A DNA stretch of 64,000 nt from Arcuatula senhousia. Lineage: Eukaryota; Mollusca; Bivalvia; Mytilida; Mytilidae. Below are positions 44,610 to 55,981 of the stretch, piece by piece (the stretch's first letter is position 1; each line of letters opens with the position of its first letter). The position numbers and the translations under genes were made by a program. The stretch spans positions 10,325,001 through 10,389,000 of the forward strand of contig OZ020305.1 of assembly GCA_963971305.1 (NCBI GenBank). Direction: 5' to 3'. The notes below the pieces were generated by a model that saw only the letters and a program-made list of their open reading frames with translations, ran no database searches and was not told the DNA's origin.

Positions 44610-44880
44610 AAATAATGAGATGTGGAATAGGTGTATGTGACACAGCCCACATAGCAAGTGACAATTTAGAAAAACCATAATGGTCAGCAGCCTTCAACGA
44701 GGCCTGTAGGCGCTGCTCCAGTTCTGCAATTGGCCCATATGGTCTAAATAAAATGCATATAATTCAAATCCAGTCCTGATAAACCCCTTTCTTAAACAAG
44801 GAACAGAAGAAAAAAAAACAAGTACAATCAAAAGCTTTGTCAGAGATTCCTGGCTTAAGACAGCCACATAGAAGTCACAT
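44610..44880. repeat. Family E repeat, long copy in intron 6
   Basis: Follows the same order as 26128-26415 throughout, from GAGATGTGGAATAGGTGT to GATTCCTGGCTTAAGACAGC. Confidence 0.75.
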
Positions 44881-45121
44881 TAAATGTATGTCACCATTGT
44901 TTTATTGTTTTATAATTCTATTATAGAAAATGTATAAATTTTATCTCGGTACCTTTATGTACCACTATCAAGCTTTCCTAGCAAGGTGATGACCTTCATT
45001 ATATTATATACTAAAACGTCTTTCATTAAAGTATTTAAACTGTTTAACAATCAGAAAATGTTTGTTTATTAAACATTGGAAACAATATCTTGAATTATTT
45101 TATGATGATACATAATTTTAG

Positions 45122-45285
45122 ACCCAGTTTGGATATGACCGATGGCAAAGAAAGGAGTTTATCCACATTGCTGAGTTGATGAGGAAGTTTTGGCACATGG
45201 CTCATCCACACAAGAGAAATAATCATATACAGTTCTTACTACATGTCCATGATGACTATGTTGTACTGATGGAAAAGTTACTCAG
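45122..45285 (+). CDS. Gene B exon 7 (residues 206-259)
   Basis: Acceptor ATTTTAG, donor CTCAG/GTGAAC, phase 2 out. Encodes a His-rich amphipathic helical stretch with FIHIAELMRKFWHMAHPHK and FLLHVHDDYVVLMEKLL. Confidence 0.8.
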
Positions 45286-45572
45286 GTGAACAAAAAATGT
45301 CTTATCTGTTTTCTTTTTATTATTAAGAATTACACAAATTAAATAATTTTGTCTGTTCATAGTGAATCAATTGTCAAACTTTGTCTTTGCAACTTTATTC
45401 CTGCTGGAGGTAATTCAATAGATTTCAAAATCAGGAGAATAGATATACCAAACATAAGTCCATCCATCTTTATCATTATTGAAATTTAACAATTGGAAGA
45501 AGAAAACAGGAAAAGAAGCAATATTACAAATCAATGTAAAAATCAAGTTATATTTTTCACACCATGCATGTT

Positions 45573-45922
45573 TTAACCCTCTTGGTGCGGGAGGGACAAA
45601 TATGTCCTCATCTGTGCAAGTGCGGGAGGGACATATATGTCCTTATCGGTTTACTGCGGGAAGGACATATATGTCCCCTTTACAAAATATCAAAATTGTG
45701 ATTTCGTCAAGGTATTTGCTAAAATCACTTATTTGTTTAAGCAAAATGGTGCATTATTAAACATCTATGGTTTTGTAAAAATCAAAAATATTTGTTTTGC
45801 ACTTGTGAAAAAAATGTTACGTCATTATCAAAATGCGTCACAAATATTGACAATGACGTCGCATTTATTTCCAAGACTTTTTGTAACGTTTCTCGGATCG
45901 GTTCCCGCACCAAGAGGGTTAA
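45573..45922. mobile_element. 350-bp piggyBac-like non-autonomous element
   Basis: TTAA on both sides, terminal inverted repeats CCCTCTTGGTGCGGGA and complement (CCC...GGG as in piggyBac). Three subterminal palindromes GGACATATATGTCC (the first GGACAAATATGTCC) lie near the left end, each preceded by GCGGGA. No transposase. Confidence 0.85.
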
Positions 45923-46030
45923 ATGAAGGTTAAGGAAGTAAGGCATTTATAAACATAGTGTGAATGTGTAGAAAGTAGGCAGATAACTTATAATCAATGT
46001 TGCTGTGCCTTATTTATTTGAATTTCTATT

Positions 46031-46185
46031 TTAAGATATGATGCAACACACAAACAACTCTGTCACCTGATTCTGATTTATTTTTATGTCTATTTTTAGA
46101 TATGAGGCAACATACAGACAGGCAGACAACACACAAACAACAATGCTATCATCTGATTCTGATTTATTTTAATGTCTATTTTTAG
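46031..46185 (+). repeat. Two extra upstream copies of exon 8's 3' splice site and exon start
   Basis: The true edge (TCTATTTTTAG then ATATGAGGCAACATAC) is preceded by a near-identical 86-bp copy with acceptor at 46098-46099 and by a more diverged copy with acceptor near 46034. Splicing to either upstream copy would run into an in-frame stop within about 25 codons. Confidence 0.85.
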
Positions 46186-46285
46186 ATATGAGGCAACATA
46201 CAGACAGGCAGACAACACACAAACAACAATGCTATCATCTGCATCTGTTAGACTTCTGAAAGAGTTTGGATTAAGATATGGTGTT
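46186..46285 (+). CDS. Gene B exon 8 (residues 260-293)
   Basis: Uses the third, proximal acceptor, which alone keeps an open frame to the donor GGTGTT/GTAAGT. Encodes YEATYRQADNTQTTMLSSAS then VRLLKEFGLRYGV. Confidence 0.8.
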
Positions 46286-46758
46286 GTAAGTTTCTTCATC
46301 AATGTCCTTTTTGGGACAGGCCCATTAACATTGTATAAATCTGTTTTTTTTAAAGCTGCTTGTATTGTATAAGAATCTAGAATGTTATGCACAGGCTAGA
46401 AGAGTGTTATTCATTTTTTTTTCCAAAAAAGGATTTGTAAGCTAATGCTCCTAAAATATCATGATCAACGGAAGCAACACAGAAGAATGTTCTTTTTTTA
46501 GTGCGACTAATTCCGACAATGCCTACACATGCGACTTATCTGGTCAAATGTTGCAAAAAGACTACATTAATAATATAGTGAATGTCAAGCAGAAAGGTGT
46601 AAAATGTAACAGTTTTCTCAGCAACTACTTAGTGCAGCCTCTTATATTATATTTGGTGGGAGCATCAACATCATATCCTCAGACCTGCTCCTATTTAATA
46701 AAACATGTCCATTTCTGTCTTATATAACTCATTCTCTTTAATTTTGTCATGTATTTAG

Positions 46759-46902
46759 GGTGAACTGTTTCGTAGGATAGTGTACCTACAGTACTTGGTG
46801 AACAACTTTGACCCAACAGTATGGTACATACAACATTGTATATTTGGAGTCTCGTCTGTCCTGGATGTTTTACCTAATGTGCAAGATATGATCAGAAAAG
46901 AG
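46759..46902 (+). CDS. Gene B exon 9 (residues 294-341)
   Basis: Acceptor GTATTTAG, donor AAAGAG/GTAAGA, phase 0. Encodes GELFRRIVYLQYLVNNFDPT with further helix (IQHCIFGVSSVLDVLPNVQD). Confidence 0.8.
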
Positions 46903-46930
46903 GTAAGATTATTTAGGGTTATAGATATGG

Positions 46931-47093
46931 TAACTGTGGTTTCATTATTATTTGTAGGTTTCTAATTTTGGTGGTTGTTGATCACGAAAACCAGAATTCA
47001 ATGGAGTACATGTATTTTGTTTATATTGATTACTTTTAGCAACATGTGCAAACTGCAAAAAGTATTGAAAACGAAATAAATGAAGCCACAGTA
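46931..47093. mobile_element. Short relative of the TACTGTG element in intron 9
   Basis: AACTGTGGTTTCATTATTAT at the left and AATGAAGCCACAGTA at the right are inverted matches and resemble the 41903-42114 ends. Confidence 0.6.
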
Positions 47094-47479
47094 GGTTATT
47101 AGTTTATCAGAAAACTATTGTTGAAAAAAAATTCAAAATTGACAAACAATATATGCTACAAACACACAAATAGATATTTTATATCAATCCAGAAATGTAC
47201 CAAGGTGTTGTGCTTTTCCATACATGCTTGTTGGGCAATCTTAGTCAGATTGAATTAGAAGTGGTTTTCTTCTGTAATTTAAAAAAAAATATTAGAAACC
47301 AATTAATAAAAGTTTGCTATGAGATCTCTGTGGTCAGGTTAAAATTTATAAGCCAGTATCAGGAAATGTTAGAAAACAACTTTGTTTACAATGTGTAAAT
47401 GATAAGTGTTAGTTCTTTGTATTACATTTTTTTCACTCAATACTAAGTCATCTTCAAAACACATTTATCTATATTTCAG

Positions 47480-47585
47480 GTTGAGATTCTATCAGACTGT
47501 ATCAGAAGATTGCAGACGACAGCTTTGTCTACTTTGTCTAAAATGAAAAGTGTCTTCCCTGATAATAAACCAGCGGATGGGCTAA
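47480..47585 (+). CDS. Gene B exon 10 (residues 342-376), start of MUN-like region
   Basis: Acceptor ATATTTCAG, donor CTAA/GTATGA, phase 1. Encodes VEILSDCIRRLQTTALSTLS then KMKSVFPDNKPADGL. The long helix followed by a Ser-Val-Phe-Pro turn is what made me recognise the UNC13/BAIAP3 pattern. Confidence 0.8.
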
Positions 47586-47894
47586 GTATGATTTTGTCAA
47601 TTTATTGCAGTGGTTGTGGGTTTTTGAACAATTTGAAAATCCTGGTTATAGAATGGTGAATGATGGGTGGCTAGCAGACTAAGGTTGGATATAAATTTTC
47701 TAAAAAGTGTCCTGAGCAACTACTTTATACACTTACTGTTGATTATCTATTAGGATTAAGAAATGTTTGGATTTGTTCCTACTTATAATACATTGCTTGT
47801 TAGGTTTATATTTGTCATTTATTATAACTGATTAAAAATTACATGTACCGGTATAATATCAGACTTTTTTGGACTATTTGTTTCTCTTTTGCAG

Positions 47895-47995
47895 TGGTAC
47901 TTTTTGACTTGATGGATAGGATTCTGGAGATCAAATGTCATTTAAAGATGCCTAAAGTAGAAAGACTAAATGATATGATAGTCCAATGCTTAGTG
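47895..47995 (+). CDS. Gene B exon 11 (residues 377-410)
   Basis: Acceptor TTTTGCAG, donor GTG/GTAAGA, phase 0. Encodes MVLFDLMDRILEIKCHLKMP and KVERLNDMIVQCLV, a MUN-type helix pair. Confidence 0.8.
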
Positions 47996-48158
47996 GTAAG
48001 AATATGTTGTAAATTATAAAAGTTCATGTCATATAGAGTACTGTGTGAGTGAGTTTGTGTTTTACATCCTAGCAACACTTTATTTTTCATATATATCAGG
48101 GCGATGAACATGAAATGATGATAAGAAAGATGAGGTTGGGATATGAAACCAAAAAAAA

Positions 48159-49320
48159 GGCACAGGATACGGTTACGGCAAATTTTGGCAAAACCGTAAC
48201 AATAAGAAATTTTTATTGTTACAGCAAAGACGAAAATCGGGAACGGATGACGAGACAAAGACCGAATCGTTTACGACCGTAACAATAAGATTTTTTTTAT
48301 TATTACGGCACTTATTATATACGGGAAATCGATGATGTGACGATATGAAATAAAGGGGTGACATAACATTTATTAATTCATTTACTAGTCATATTCAAGC
48401 AGGTTAAAATTCTTCAATCTTAATTTTACTCGTAATGAAAACAAAACCTGTTTTGCTTTTATGCTTATATGGACTTTATATGCTCATTTATATAATCATA
48501 GACCTGTATATAAATATACAGGTCTATGATATAATGTATGTGTGTGTTTTACTTCGTTTGTATTTCAAACCTTTGTTCTTTGTATGTTATGTCTATTGTA
48601 CACCCTTGCATGCTTGTGTCTTTGTGTTTTATTTATGTGTTATCTATTGGTCGAAAGCCCAATAGAGCTTATGTTTACTGTTATAAAAGTACCAAATTCA
48701 AATAAAGTTTTCGTATTCGTATTCGTATAATAATTTTGGTAATTTATGGCACATGCGACATGACCAATGAGGGGTTTTCGAGTTTTATTTTATTCCCGTG
48801 CATTAATTTCTGGTGAAACCATTCGTTGTATCCATCTAAGACTACGGATGTCGCAGTGCAGACAAGAGTGGAACAAACTGTGCAGTGGTTCCATTTGGCA
48901 TTTTTTTCTTTGGATCAATACGCATTTTACTTTTCTCTTCCATCCTTTGGGGTATAATAAAACGGTTTTTCTCAACTAACATTTGTCTAGGCAAGTCAGT
49001 TGCCTCGCTTTATTTTCGCGAACAATTCTATGACCATTAATTTGAACAAGTTGTACTACTACATTTGTTTTTAGTATCCTATTCAGAATGAAATAAAGTA
49101 AAAAAATGCGAAAGACGTTAATGTTAACTTCTCTTATGTTTGGTAAAGTTCTAACGCAAGATTTGCCTTAATAATAAGTACCGTAATTTTAAGAAAATTC
49201 TTATTGTTACGGTCGTAAATGATTTGGTCTCTGTCCCGTCATCCCTTCCCGATTTTCGTCTTTGCCGTAACAATAAGAATTTCTTATTGTTACGGTTTTG
49301 CCGTAATCGTATCCTGTGCC
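48159..49320. mobile_element. 1.16-kb element with about 165-bp terminal inverted repeats and 8-bp flanks
   Basis: GGCACAGGATACGG at the left and its complement at the right end begin inverted repeats of roughly 165 bp that themselves contain a hairpin (CCGTAACAATAAGAA / TTCTTATTGTTACGG). Exactly eight A flank each end, consistent with an 8-bp target duplication of hAT or P type, though a poly-A target is ambiguous. The interior (about 48330-49150) has no transposase. It carries the CATAGACCTGTATA hairpin at 48497-48528. Confidence 0.75.
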
Positions 49321-49623
49321 AAAAAAAACCAGTAAATTTTGAAAACAACTAGGAAAAGCAGAGGTGGGTAGCAGCCAGAAATTTAGCATATGTGGTGCAC
49401 TCACGATGGTCCATGTCACTCCCCACACACATTTGTGAGATGACCACCCTATTTAGCCAGCTAAAGATCACATCTTGATCGCTTTGTGGACTGAATACTG
49501 ACTTCCCATCAGAATCTCAAGACCCTCAGTTCTATTTCACTTTGGATGTTCATGTAGATTTTAGTATAAGAGAACAAAAGAAAAAATAAACTACAGAACA
49601 TCTAAGAGAGACAAATTTTATTT

Positions 49624-49778
49624 AAGGAATGACTTTAATAGTTGGTCATTTTATACGGGTATAAAATGGGTAGGGTCGTTTTACACTTAATAAAGCGTGA
49701 AGCGCTTTATGTAGAGCGTAAAACGACCCTACCCATTTTATATCAATATAAAATGACCAACTATTAAAGTCATTCCTT
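49624..49778. mobile_element. 155-bp near-perfect hairpin element
   Basis: AAGGAATGACTTTAATAGTT at the left is exactly inverted at the right end. Pairing continues through TGGTCATTTTATA and AAAATGGGTAGGGTCGTTTT to a small loop around GCGTGAAGCGC near 49698. No coding capacity. Confidence 0.75.
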
Positions 49779-50405
49779 ATAATTTAATTTCATAAGATTT
49801 ATATTAACTATCGAATATTCAACAACAAAAAATCATAGGGACTGTTTTGAAAATGCCGTGGCGGATGAAGATGTTAGTGACGTCACAAGACCAAACCATA
49901 TAATACAAAATAACATGGGTTGGTCCAACCAATCGAATTGAGCGTTAGCGGCATACCAAATTAAATTATAAATCATTAAATGTTTTATTCAGTCAAATTA
50001 AAATAAAAACAACAAAATAAAGTTTCTAATTGATAAAAAATGGAAATGTTAACCGCCTAAAAGTACAATAATTTTTTTCCTTAATATATATGATTTCATT
50101 TTCATAAAATTTAGCATTAATTCTACTACCTCATAAAAGTACATATTTTAGTTAATTTTTGTCTCACCTGCGACAAATAGTCGCGGAAGCATCCATAGGT
50201 ATTATTTCCGGCTGCAGTGTCATAAACTTTTTGTAAGACTTTTCTGTAAAATGAAAAGTATAATAGCTAGGCATCTGTTATTTAGTATACAGACAGTTCA
50301 GGTTATGGGTCTACACAACTATCACCATGCCGTGTGACCCTGACCCAATTTTCACACTCCAGTGACTCTCTGAACTAAGATCTTTTTTCAGGCTGAAAAC
50401 TTCTA

Positions 50406-50916
50406 TTAAAGTGATAGGATCTGCGATTTTGGTGAAATTTTGGTTTTTTGCATTTTGTTCTTAAGATATTGCAACTTATCAATTATGATAGATAAAATCT
50501 TAATCAGGTACATTAATTAAGCATTAATTGCTTCAAGAAAATGAAATCTAATTCATGTAATTTACTTTGTAACTCCCCACATGCTGTCAATCAACTTTCT
50601 AACAAAGAAAACATGTGTGCTCTGGTCAGAGGTAATCATGATCCTGTGAAATGTTTTGAAAATAGGTCAAAACCATTGGATAAGAAATTTAAGTGTAATT
50701 TGATTGGCATTTCATTGATGCCTTTGGGTGGAACACTTGAATTTCTGTCTGGCAGATAATAATTCAAAAACAAGTTTTAAATCCAAATTCTAAGCTAATT
50801 ATTTCATGAATTGCAAAATTTTCATGTATTCACCTTATATTTTGATGAAGTAAAGGTATAATGAATGAAATAAATGCTTTAAAAAATTGCCAAAATCATA
50901 GATCCTATGTCTTTAA
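50406..50916. mobile_element. 511-bp TTAA-site insertion (AGTGATAGGATC ends)
   Basis: TTAAAGTGATAGGATCTGCG at the left is inverted at the right (ATCCTATGTCTTTAA), with about 22 of 27 terminal bases pairing and TTAA at both borders. Neighbouring tandem units read through the site without it (AACTTCTTTGTAAGACTTTT). The small open frame 50541-50759 inside has no recognised homology. Confidence 0.8.
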
Positions 50917-50965
50917 GACTTTTGTGGAAAATGAATTTCTTGAAAAGAATAATAGCTAGGCATCT

Positions 50966-52272
50966 TTCTTTCTTTCTTCTATTGTTATCCCTCCATTAGC
51001 TGGAGCACCAATCAATGATGTGGATCATAGCAACTGTACGGAGAGCAACTGCGTGCATGTGCAGGGTTAAAACGTAAAATTATAAAATTAGTTCGAAGGT
51101 GCAAGGTCCAGTATATAATCGGTTCTGTTCCAGAAATAAAAGTTATAATGCCGAATACTGGGATGGAATGTCACATTACAATCCAACCCACCACCATATT
51201 TACACTGGATCACAAGGTCATTCCACTAAAAGATGGTTAGACAGCAAACACATGTGTACTAGCGTCTATATTAATATATTAACACACTTCACTGCATAGC
51301 GTCCATAAGATATAAGCAAAGCATACTAATGAATATATACATGTATATATTTTGTAAAAATTATGGTACATTAATACATTAATACAAAGCCCCTAAGCAC
51401 ATACACCTGGAAAAATTAGGAGTATTAAAATAGCTGTCATCAGTATAGCTCTTAATTTGATATCAATGTAAGAGACCTACATGAATATCCAACTGATAAT
51501 GAGTATAGAGGATGCTTCATTGGAATTAAGATTATCATGGATACAAATAAGGATAAAATATGGAAAAGTTTAAAATCTAAAAAAAAAGTGTTTATTTGCG
51601 CTTATATGAGTATAGTTTCTCTTCACTTAACATTATACTATGTGTCAATCAAACGAACATATAATACTAAAAATAAAACGGGTAAGCTTATTAAAATCTA
51701 AAATCAATTAATCTGTGTGACACTTATAAGTTCTCCATAACTAAGCTGATGCAAGTTTTAGTATAAAACTACTTTAAGTAAAAGCTCAAGCTTAACACTC
51801 TTAAAATAGACAGCTATAGGTGGTAACCCTGATGGCAGGTATAAAAATAGAACCAATAGAACGAGGGACGAGCTAAAGATAGGGGCTTGAAATACTATAT
51901 ATAAAATAATAAATACAACAACCCTTCACATACAGGGTTTAAGCTATATTAATATAAAACCGTCCCCCCTCATTGACTGACACACTGTACTGTCTCTAAA
52001 TTACTAAAAAGTCAACTTCAATTGTCTACATCTCTCTCTATGAATAGCATACACCAGACATCGAGACACAGCTTCGATCTTCATACTAATGTCAGATTGC
52101 AGAATAATAGGCAACGATGGATGCGATATATCCATTAGAATCTGCATCAGATACATCTTTTGCTGGTTATGAAATATCACATTTTCTAACGCAATGTCTA
52201 TACTCCTGATAAAAGAACGAAGTGAGTCAATGTAAGGGCTTCTTACATGATCTGTTGCTTTACAATCCAACA
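50966..52272. mobile_element. 1.3-kb insertion with ATCT duplication and an unrecognised minus-strand frame
   Basis: The host repeat phrase GGCATCTGATATTTGG is split after ATCT at 50965, and ATCT reappears at 52273, giving a 4-bp duplication. Inside, a minus-strand frame at 52004-52273 (89 codons, ending ...CRQLKLTF) has protein-like composition but no family I recognise. The rest is A+T-rich. Confidence 0.5.
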
Positions 52273-53156
52273 ATCTGATATTTGGTTTACAGACAGTTTA
52301 GGTTATGGTCTATGCAGCTGTCACCATGCCTTGTGACCCTGACCCCATTTTTACACTCCGATGACTCTGTGACTTAGATCTTTTTTCAGGCCCAAAACTT
52401 CTTTGTAAGACTTTTGTGGAAAATAAATTACGTTAAAAGTATAATAGCAAGGCATCTGATATTTAGTATACAGACAGTTCGGGTTATGGTCTATGCAACT
52501 GTCACCATTCCGTGTGACTCTAACCCCATTTTTATGCTCCAGTGACTCTGTGATCTTAGATCTTTTTTCAGGCCGAAAACTTCTTTGTAAGACTTTTGTA
52601 TTTGAAAAGTATTATAGCTAGGCATCTGATATTTGGTATACAGACAGTTGAGGTTATGGCCATGTGACCTTGACCATTTTCATGCTTCAGTGACTCTGTG
52701 AACTTTTGTCTTTTTTGAGCTGTAAACTTCTTTGTAAGACTTAAATTTGTTGAAAATGAATTTTGAAAAGTATAATAGCTAGACATCTGATAGTTAAGAC
52801 ATTGATGAATTAAATTATGGGTTTTGTGTCTGTCACAATGTTATCTGACCTTGACCTCATTTTATCACTAAATGACTGTTAATATTGTTTTTTTTTGTGT
52901 TCAGTCTTTTAGGTTAAGTCTGTTTCTCAGAGACTATAATATCTAAAATCATTTTAGTTGGTCCACAGGAAAATGTCAAGAATTAATGAATGAATACATG
53001 TAGTTGAATAACTAGGTATTCCAATGGTGCTAGCAGGCGAGATATACTTTAGTGTCAGCTCTTTTTGAAATAATTTACAAAGGACAATATTTATTTTAGC
53101 ATGGTAAGCACAAGTGTTAAATAAACCTTATTAAGTAATTTCTTCTGTCTTTGTAG

Positions 53157-53246
53157 GAAACTTTTCCTGTAACATATAAAGAGATGAAACTGGTAGCCAA
53201 GACAGACAGTAAACAAGAAAGGAGTGGGAACTTGACATTACCATTG
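53157..53246 (+). CDS. Gene B exon 12 (residues 411-440)
   Basis: Acceptor TTTGTAG, donor CCATTG/GTATGC, phase 0. Encodes ETFPVTYKEMKLVAKTDSKQ and a short polar linker. Intron 11 before it is 5.2 kb, swollen by the elements above. Confidence 0.75.
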
Positions 53247-53719
53247 GTATGCAAGCATTTCTTATAAGTTTGAACTTGGGTTTTCTTGCATTGTAAGGTT
53301 TCTGCATGTGGATGCTGTTTAAGTGTCTTGGGACATGCAAATGTTGTTTAACCTCTATATGTTCAGTTGCACTATGCAGTGTCACAGAAATTGATATCAC
53401 CATTTTCCGGAAAGACTCATGATGCAGTCATTTGAAATTTGATCAGTAGCTTCTTATTATGGTAAAAAGGATATTTTATGCCTGTAGGTCATCTACTTCC
53501 CTACCAAATCCTTTAAAGAATGTACCTCGGTTATTAAATAATTTTTAAAAGACCTCATAATTGTTATGTTTCAATATTTTTAAAATGATTTATATCAGGA
53601 ACAAAAAATAGTCGATATACAGGTTCATATCAGACATTTCAGACATTGTGGAGTCTTCTGTGAAGAAATGAGAAAAGTAAATAAGTATTTTATTCTGACA
53701 GTAAAATATTATGTTTTAG

Positions 53720-53793
53720 TTAAACATGCTGATTGGTAAAATTAGAGATGAAGTCAAACATTTAAAGACATATTATCAAGCATCATTTCAAAG
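53720..53793 (+). CDS. Gene B exon 13 (residues 441-464)
   Basis: Acceptor ATGTTTTAG, donor CAAAG/GTGAGT, phase 2. Encodes LNMLIGKIRDEVKHLKTYYQ and ASFQ, a long charged helix of the MHD1 region. Confidence 0.75.
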
Positions 53794-54328
53794 GTGAGTT
53801 TCAGAAGACAGATCATCTAGGTCAATATTTGTGTCTGATACCAGAAAACTGCCAAAATATTTCCTGGTAAAATGTTTACATTAACACATAAACATTACCC
53901 TCTGAAATTTTCCATGCTGAAAGTATGTACAAGGTCTGTTTAAAATTTGATAAAAAGAATATACATATTAGGTAATTAAAATACTGTTAAAGCAGAAATA
54001 TTTGTGAGGGATAAAATTTTATTTATTTAATGAGTTAGAAAAATCCATGAAAATTAAATCCCCATGAATTTATAATATTTAGTTAAAAAGTGTATATCAA
54101 AATTTGAAATCCATGAAAATTTGTCTATTCAGTTTTGTCATCCTATAAAAATTTCATGCATTCACAGCATTCATGTAACAATATGAATAACAAATCTTCA
54201 AATGACAAAGCTTGTTGCCTTCAATGTGGACAAGAAATATAAGTCAATTAAAACTTCTGTGCTCCATAAACAAGAACAGCCTTAAAAAAATATCCTTTTG
54301 ATCCATATATATTGCTTTCTTATTTTAG

Positions 54329-54422
54329 ATTTTGTAATTTAGCAGAATTATCAGCACAGAATTTGTATCATCTACTGATGGAAGATCTACAACAGTTCTT
54401 TACAGATTTCAATATTAAACCA
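54329..54422 (+). CDS. Gene B exon 14 (residues 465-496)
   Basis: Acceptor TATTTTAG, donor AAACCA/GTATGT, phase 0. Encodes FCNLAELSAQNLYHLLMEDL then QQFFTDFNIKP. Confidence 0.8.
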
Positions 54423-54629
54423 GTATGTATTTGTATTTATTTAGTACAGATTTAGTAAAACTTTTATTTTAGAAAAGATTTGAAGAAAAAAAAAGTTTTT
54501 ATGTGTTTTCAATCACTGACTTAATAGATAAATACTTGTAAAATAAATGGCCATATCAGAAAGAGGAATATGAAAAAGGCTTCACAGTGGAGTAAGACAT
54601 ACATGTAGGTATCCTCACCAGAGTCGGCA

Positions 54630-55310
54630 TTAGATTTTAATGTTAAGGTTTTATGAGCACCTCAATATCTCAAGAACTATAAGTCCTAGGTTGATGAAAC
54701 TTGGTATGCATATGCCCCTGTAGTAGCGGTTGAGTGACTGAAAATTTACAATGCATACATGTATACCGGTAATAACAATGTAAAGGTTTTATAAGCACCT
54801 CCACATCTCAAGAACTATAAGGCATAGGTTGATAAAACTTTTCACTACATATAAAAGCAATGTTAAGGTTTTATGATCACTTTCATATCTCAAGATCTAT
54901 AAGTTCTAGATTGATGAAACTGTGTATGCATATGCTCCAGTAGAAGCACTAGAACAGTTGCATCCCCATCTTTTGACCTTGACCTTGATTTTCCAATTGA
55001 GTGACTGAAAATTTTCAATACATTTAATAGCAAAGTTTAAAGTTTTACGAGCACCTCCATATCTCAAGAACTAAGTCCTAGGTTGATGAAACTTGGTATG
55101 CATATGCCTCAGTAGTAGCTTAGCACAGTTGCATCCCAATCGTTTGGCCTTGTCCTGGACTTTTGGTTGAGTGACTGTGACAATTCTCAATACTTATAAT
55201 GTAAGGGTTTAGGTATGTTCTTTTCTCAACAACACATAAATTAATAAATAGTGGTTACTAGGTATTCTGATAGTGCTGGCAGGTGAGACATACTTCTGTG
55301 TTAATTTTTG
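54630..55310 (+). mobile_element. Family C-related tandem element in intron 14
   Basis: About four units with ATCTCAAGAACTATAAGTCC, GTTGATGAAACTTGGTATGC and CTTGACCTTG wording, ending GCAGGTGAGACATACTTC. The left end is decayed. A cleaner sibling is at 60483-61048. Confidence 0.6.
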
Positions 55311-55411
55311 TTTAATTGTACAAATTTCTTTAAGTTTGTTTTAATTGACAATGTGTTATCTAGAATTCCTATGATCAAAGATCAGTGTTTTCAAACTAAC
55401 CCTTTTTTCAG

Positions 55412-55506
55412 CCATCAAAGAAGATAAACCATGAGTTGTTAGGGCTTGGGTTCAGACTTCATGACCTTGACCAAGACTGGAATCTATATATAGCTGAACA
55501 TCCAAG
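55412..55506 (+). CDS. Gene B exon 15 (residues 497-527)
   Basis: Acceptor TTTTTCAG, donor CCAAG/GTATGG, phase 2. Encodes PSKKINHELLGLGFRLHDLD then QDWNLYIAEHP, matching the start of the MHD1-like core. Confidence 0.8.
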
Positions 55507-55875
55507 GTATGGGAAACTTTTTTTTCATTCAAACAAAAAAGTTGTCAAAAGGCTCTTAAAAATCACTTAGCGGTAGTCATGGCAGTGAATATTATTATTT
55601 AAAACTCAAAAATTACTTCTAGGTGGTCAAATAACTGCATGAATTGTTCCACCATTTCTAATTTTAGAAACAGTATTAGACTTAATGGTTGTTGGGTGGC
55701 TAAAAAAAGTACCTCTTGTCTCACAACAAATCTTATACTAGAACAGTCCCTACTATATAATTGAATAACAATTCACAATAAAGACATTGTACTTGATCTT
55801 CAGTTCATTTTTTATTTTCAATAAAAAAAAATCAGAATACAATATTATTTTGATTTTGTATAATTGTTATTTCAG

Positions 55876-55981
55876 TGCCTGTAGTTGGATGGAGTTTTTC
55901 TATGACCAATCATTCCACATCTTACAGCTTCTAAACAGCCAATTGCAAGAAATTGTTATAAATGCTGTAGGCTCAGATAAT
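55876..55981 (+). CDS. Gene B exon 16 (residues 528-563)
   Basis: Acceptor TTATTTCAG, donor AATAAT/GTATGT, phase 0. Encodes ACSWMEFFYDQSFHILQLLN then SQLQEIVINAVGSDN. Upstream open reading frame is intron. Confidence 0.8.

Larger units (their letters stand above)
50161..53070 (+). mobile_element. Family C Helitron-like element with tandem core, carrying two insertions, in intron 11
   Basis: Begins TCTCACCTGCGACAAATAGTCGCGG and ends GCTAGCAGGCGAGATATAC, short inverted ends. Tandem units contain AGTATAATAGCTAGGCATCT, ACAGACAGTTCAGGTTATGG and ATCTTTTTTCAGGC. One unit lies at 50227-50405 and three or four at 52275-52900. Between them sit a TTAA insertion (50406-50916) and a second insertion (50966-52272). 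Confidence 0.7.

Noticed and set aside
45479..45933. Two overlapping open frames of 93 and 98 codons
   Set aside because: They lie across the piggyBac-like mini-element and its flanks, and have no domain.
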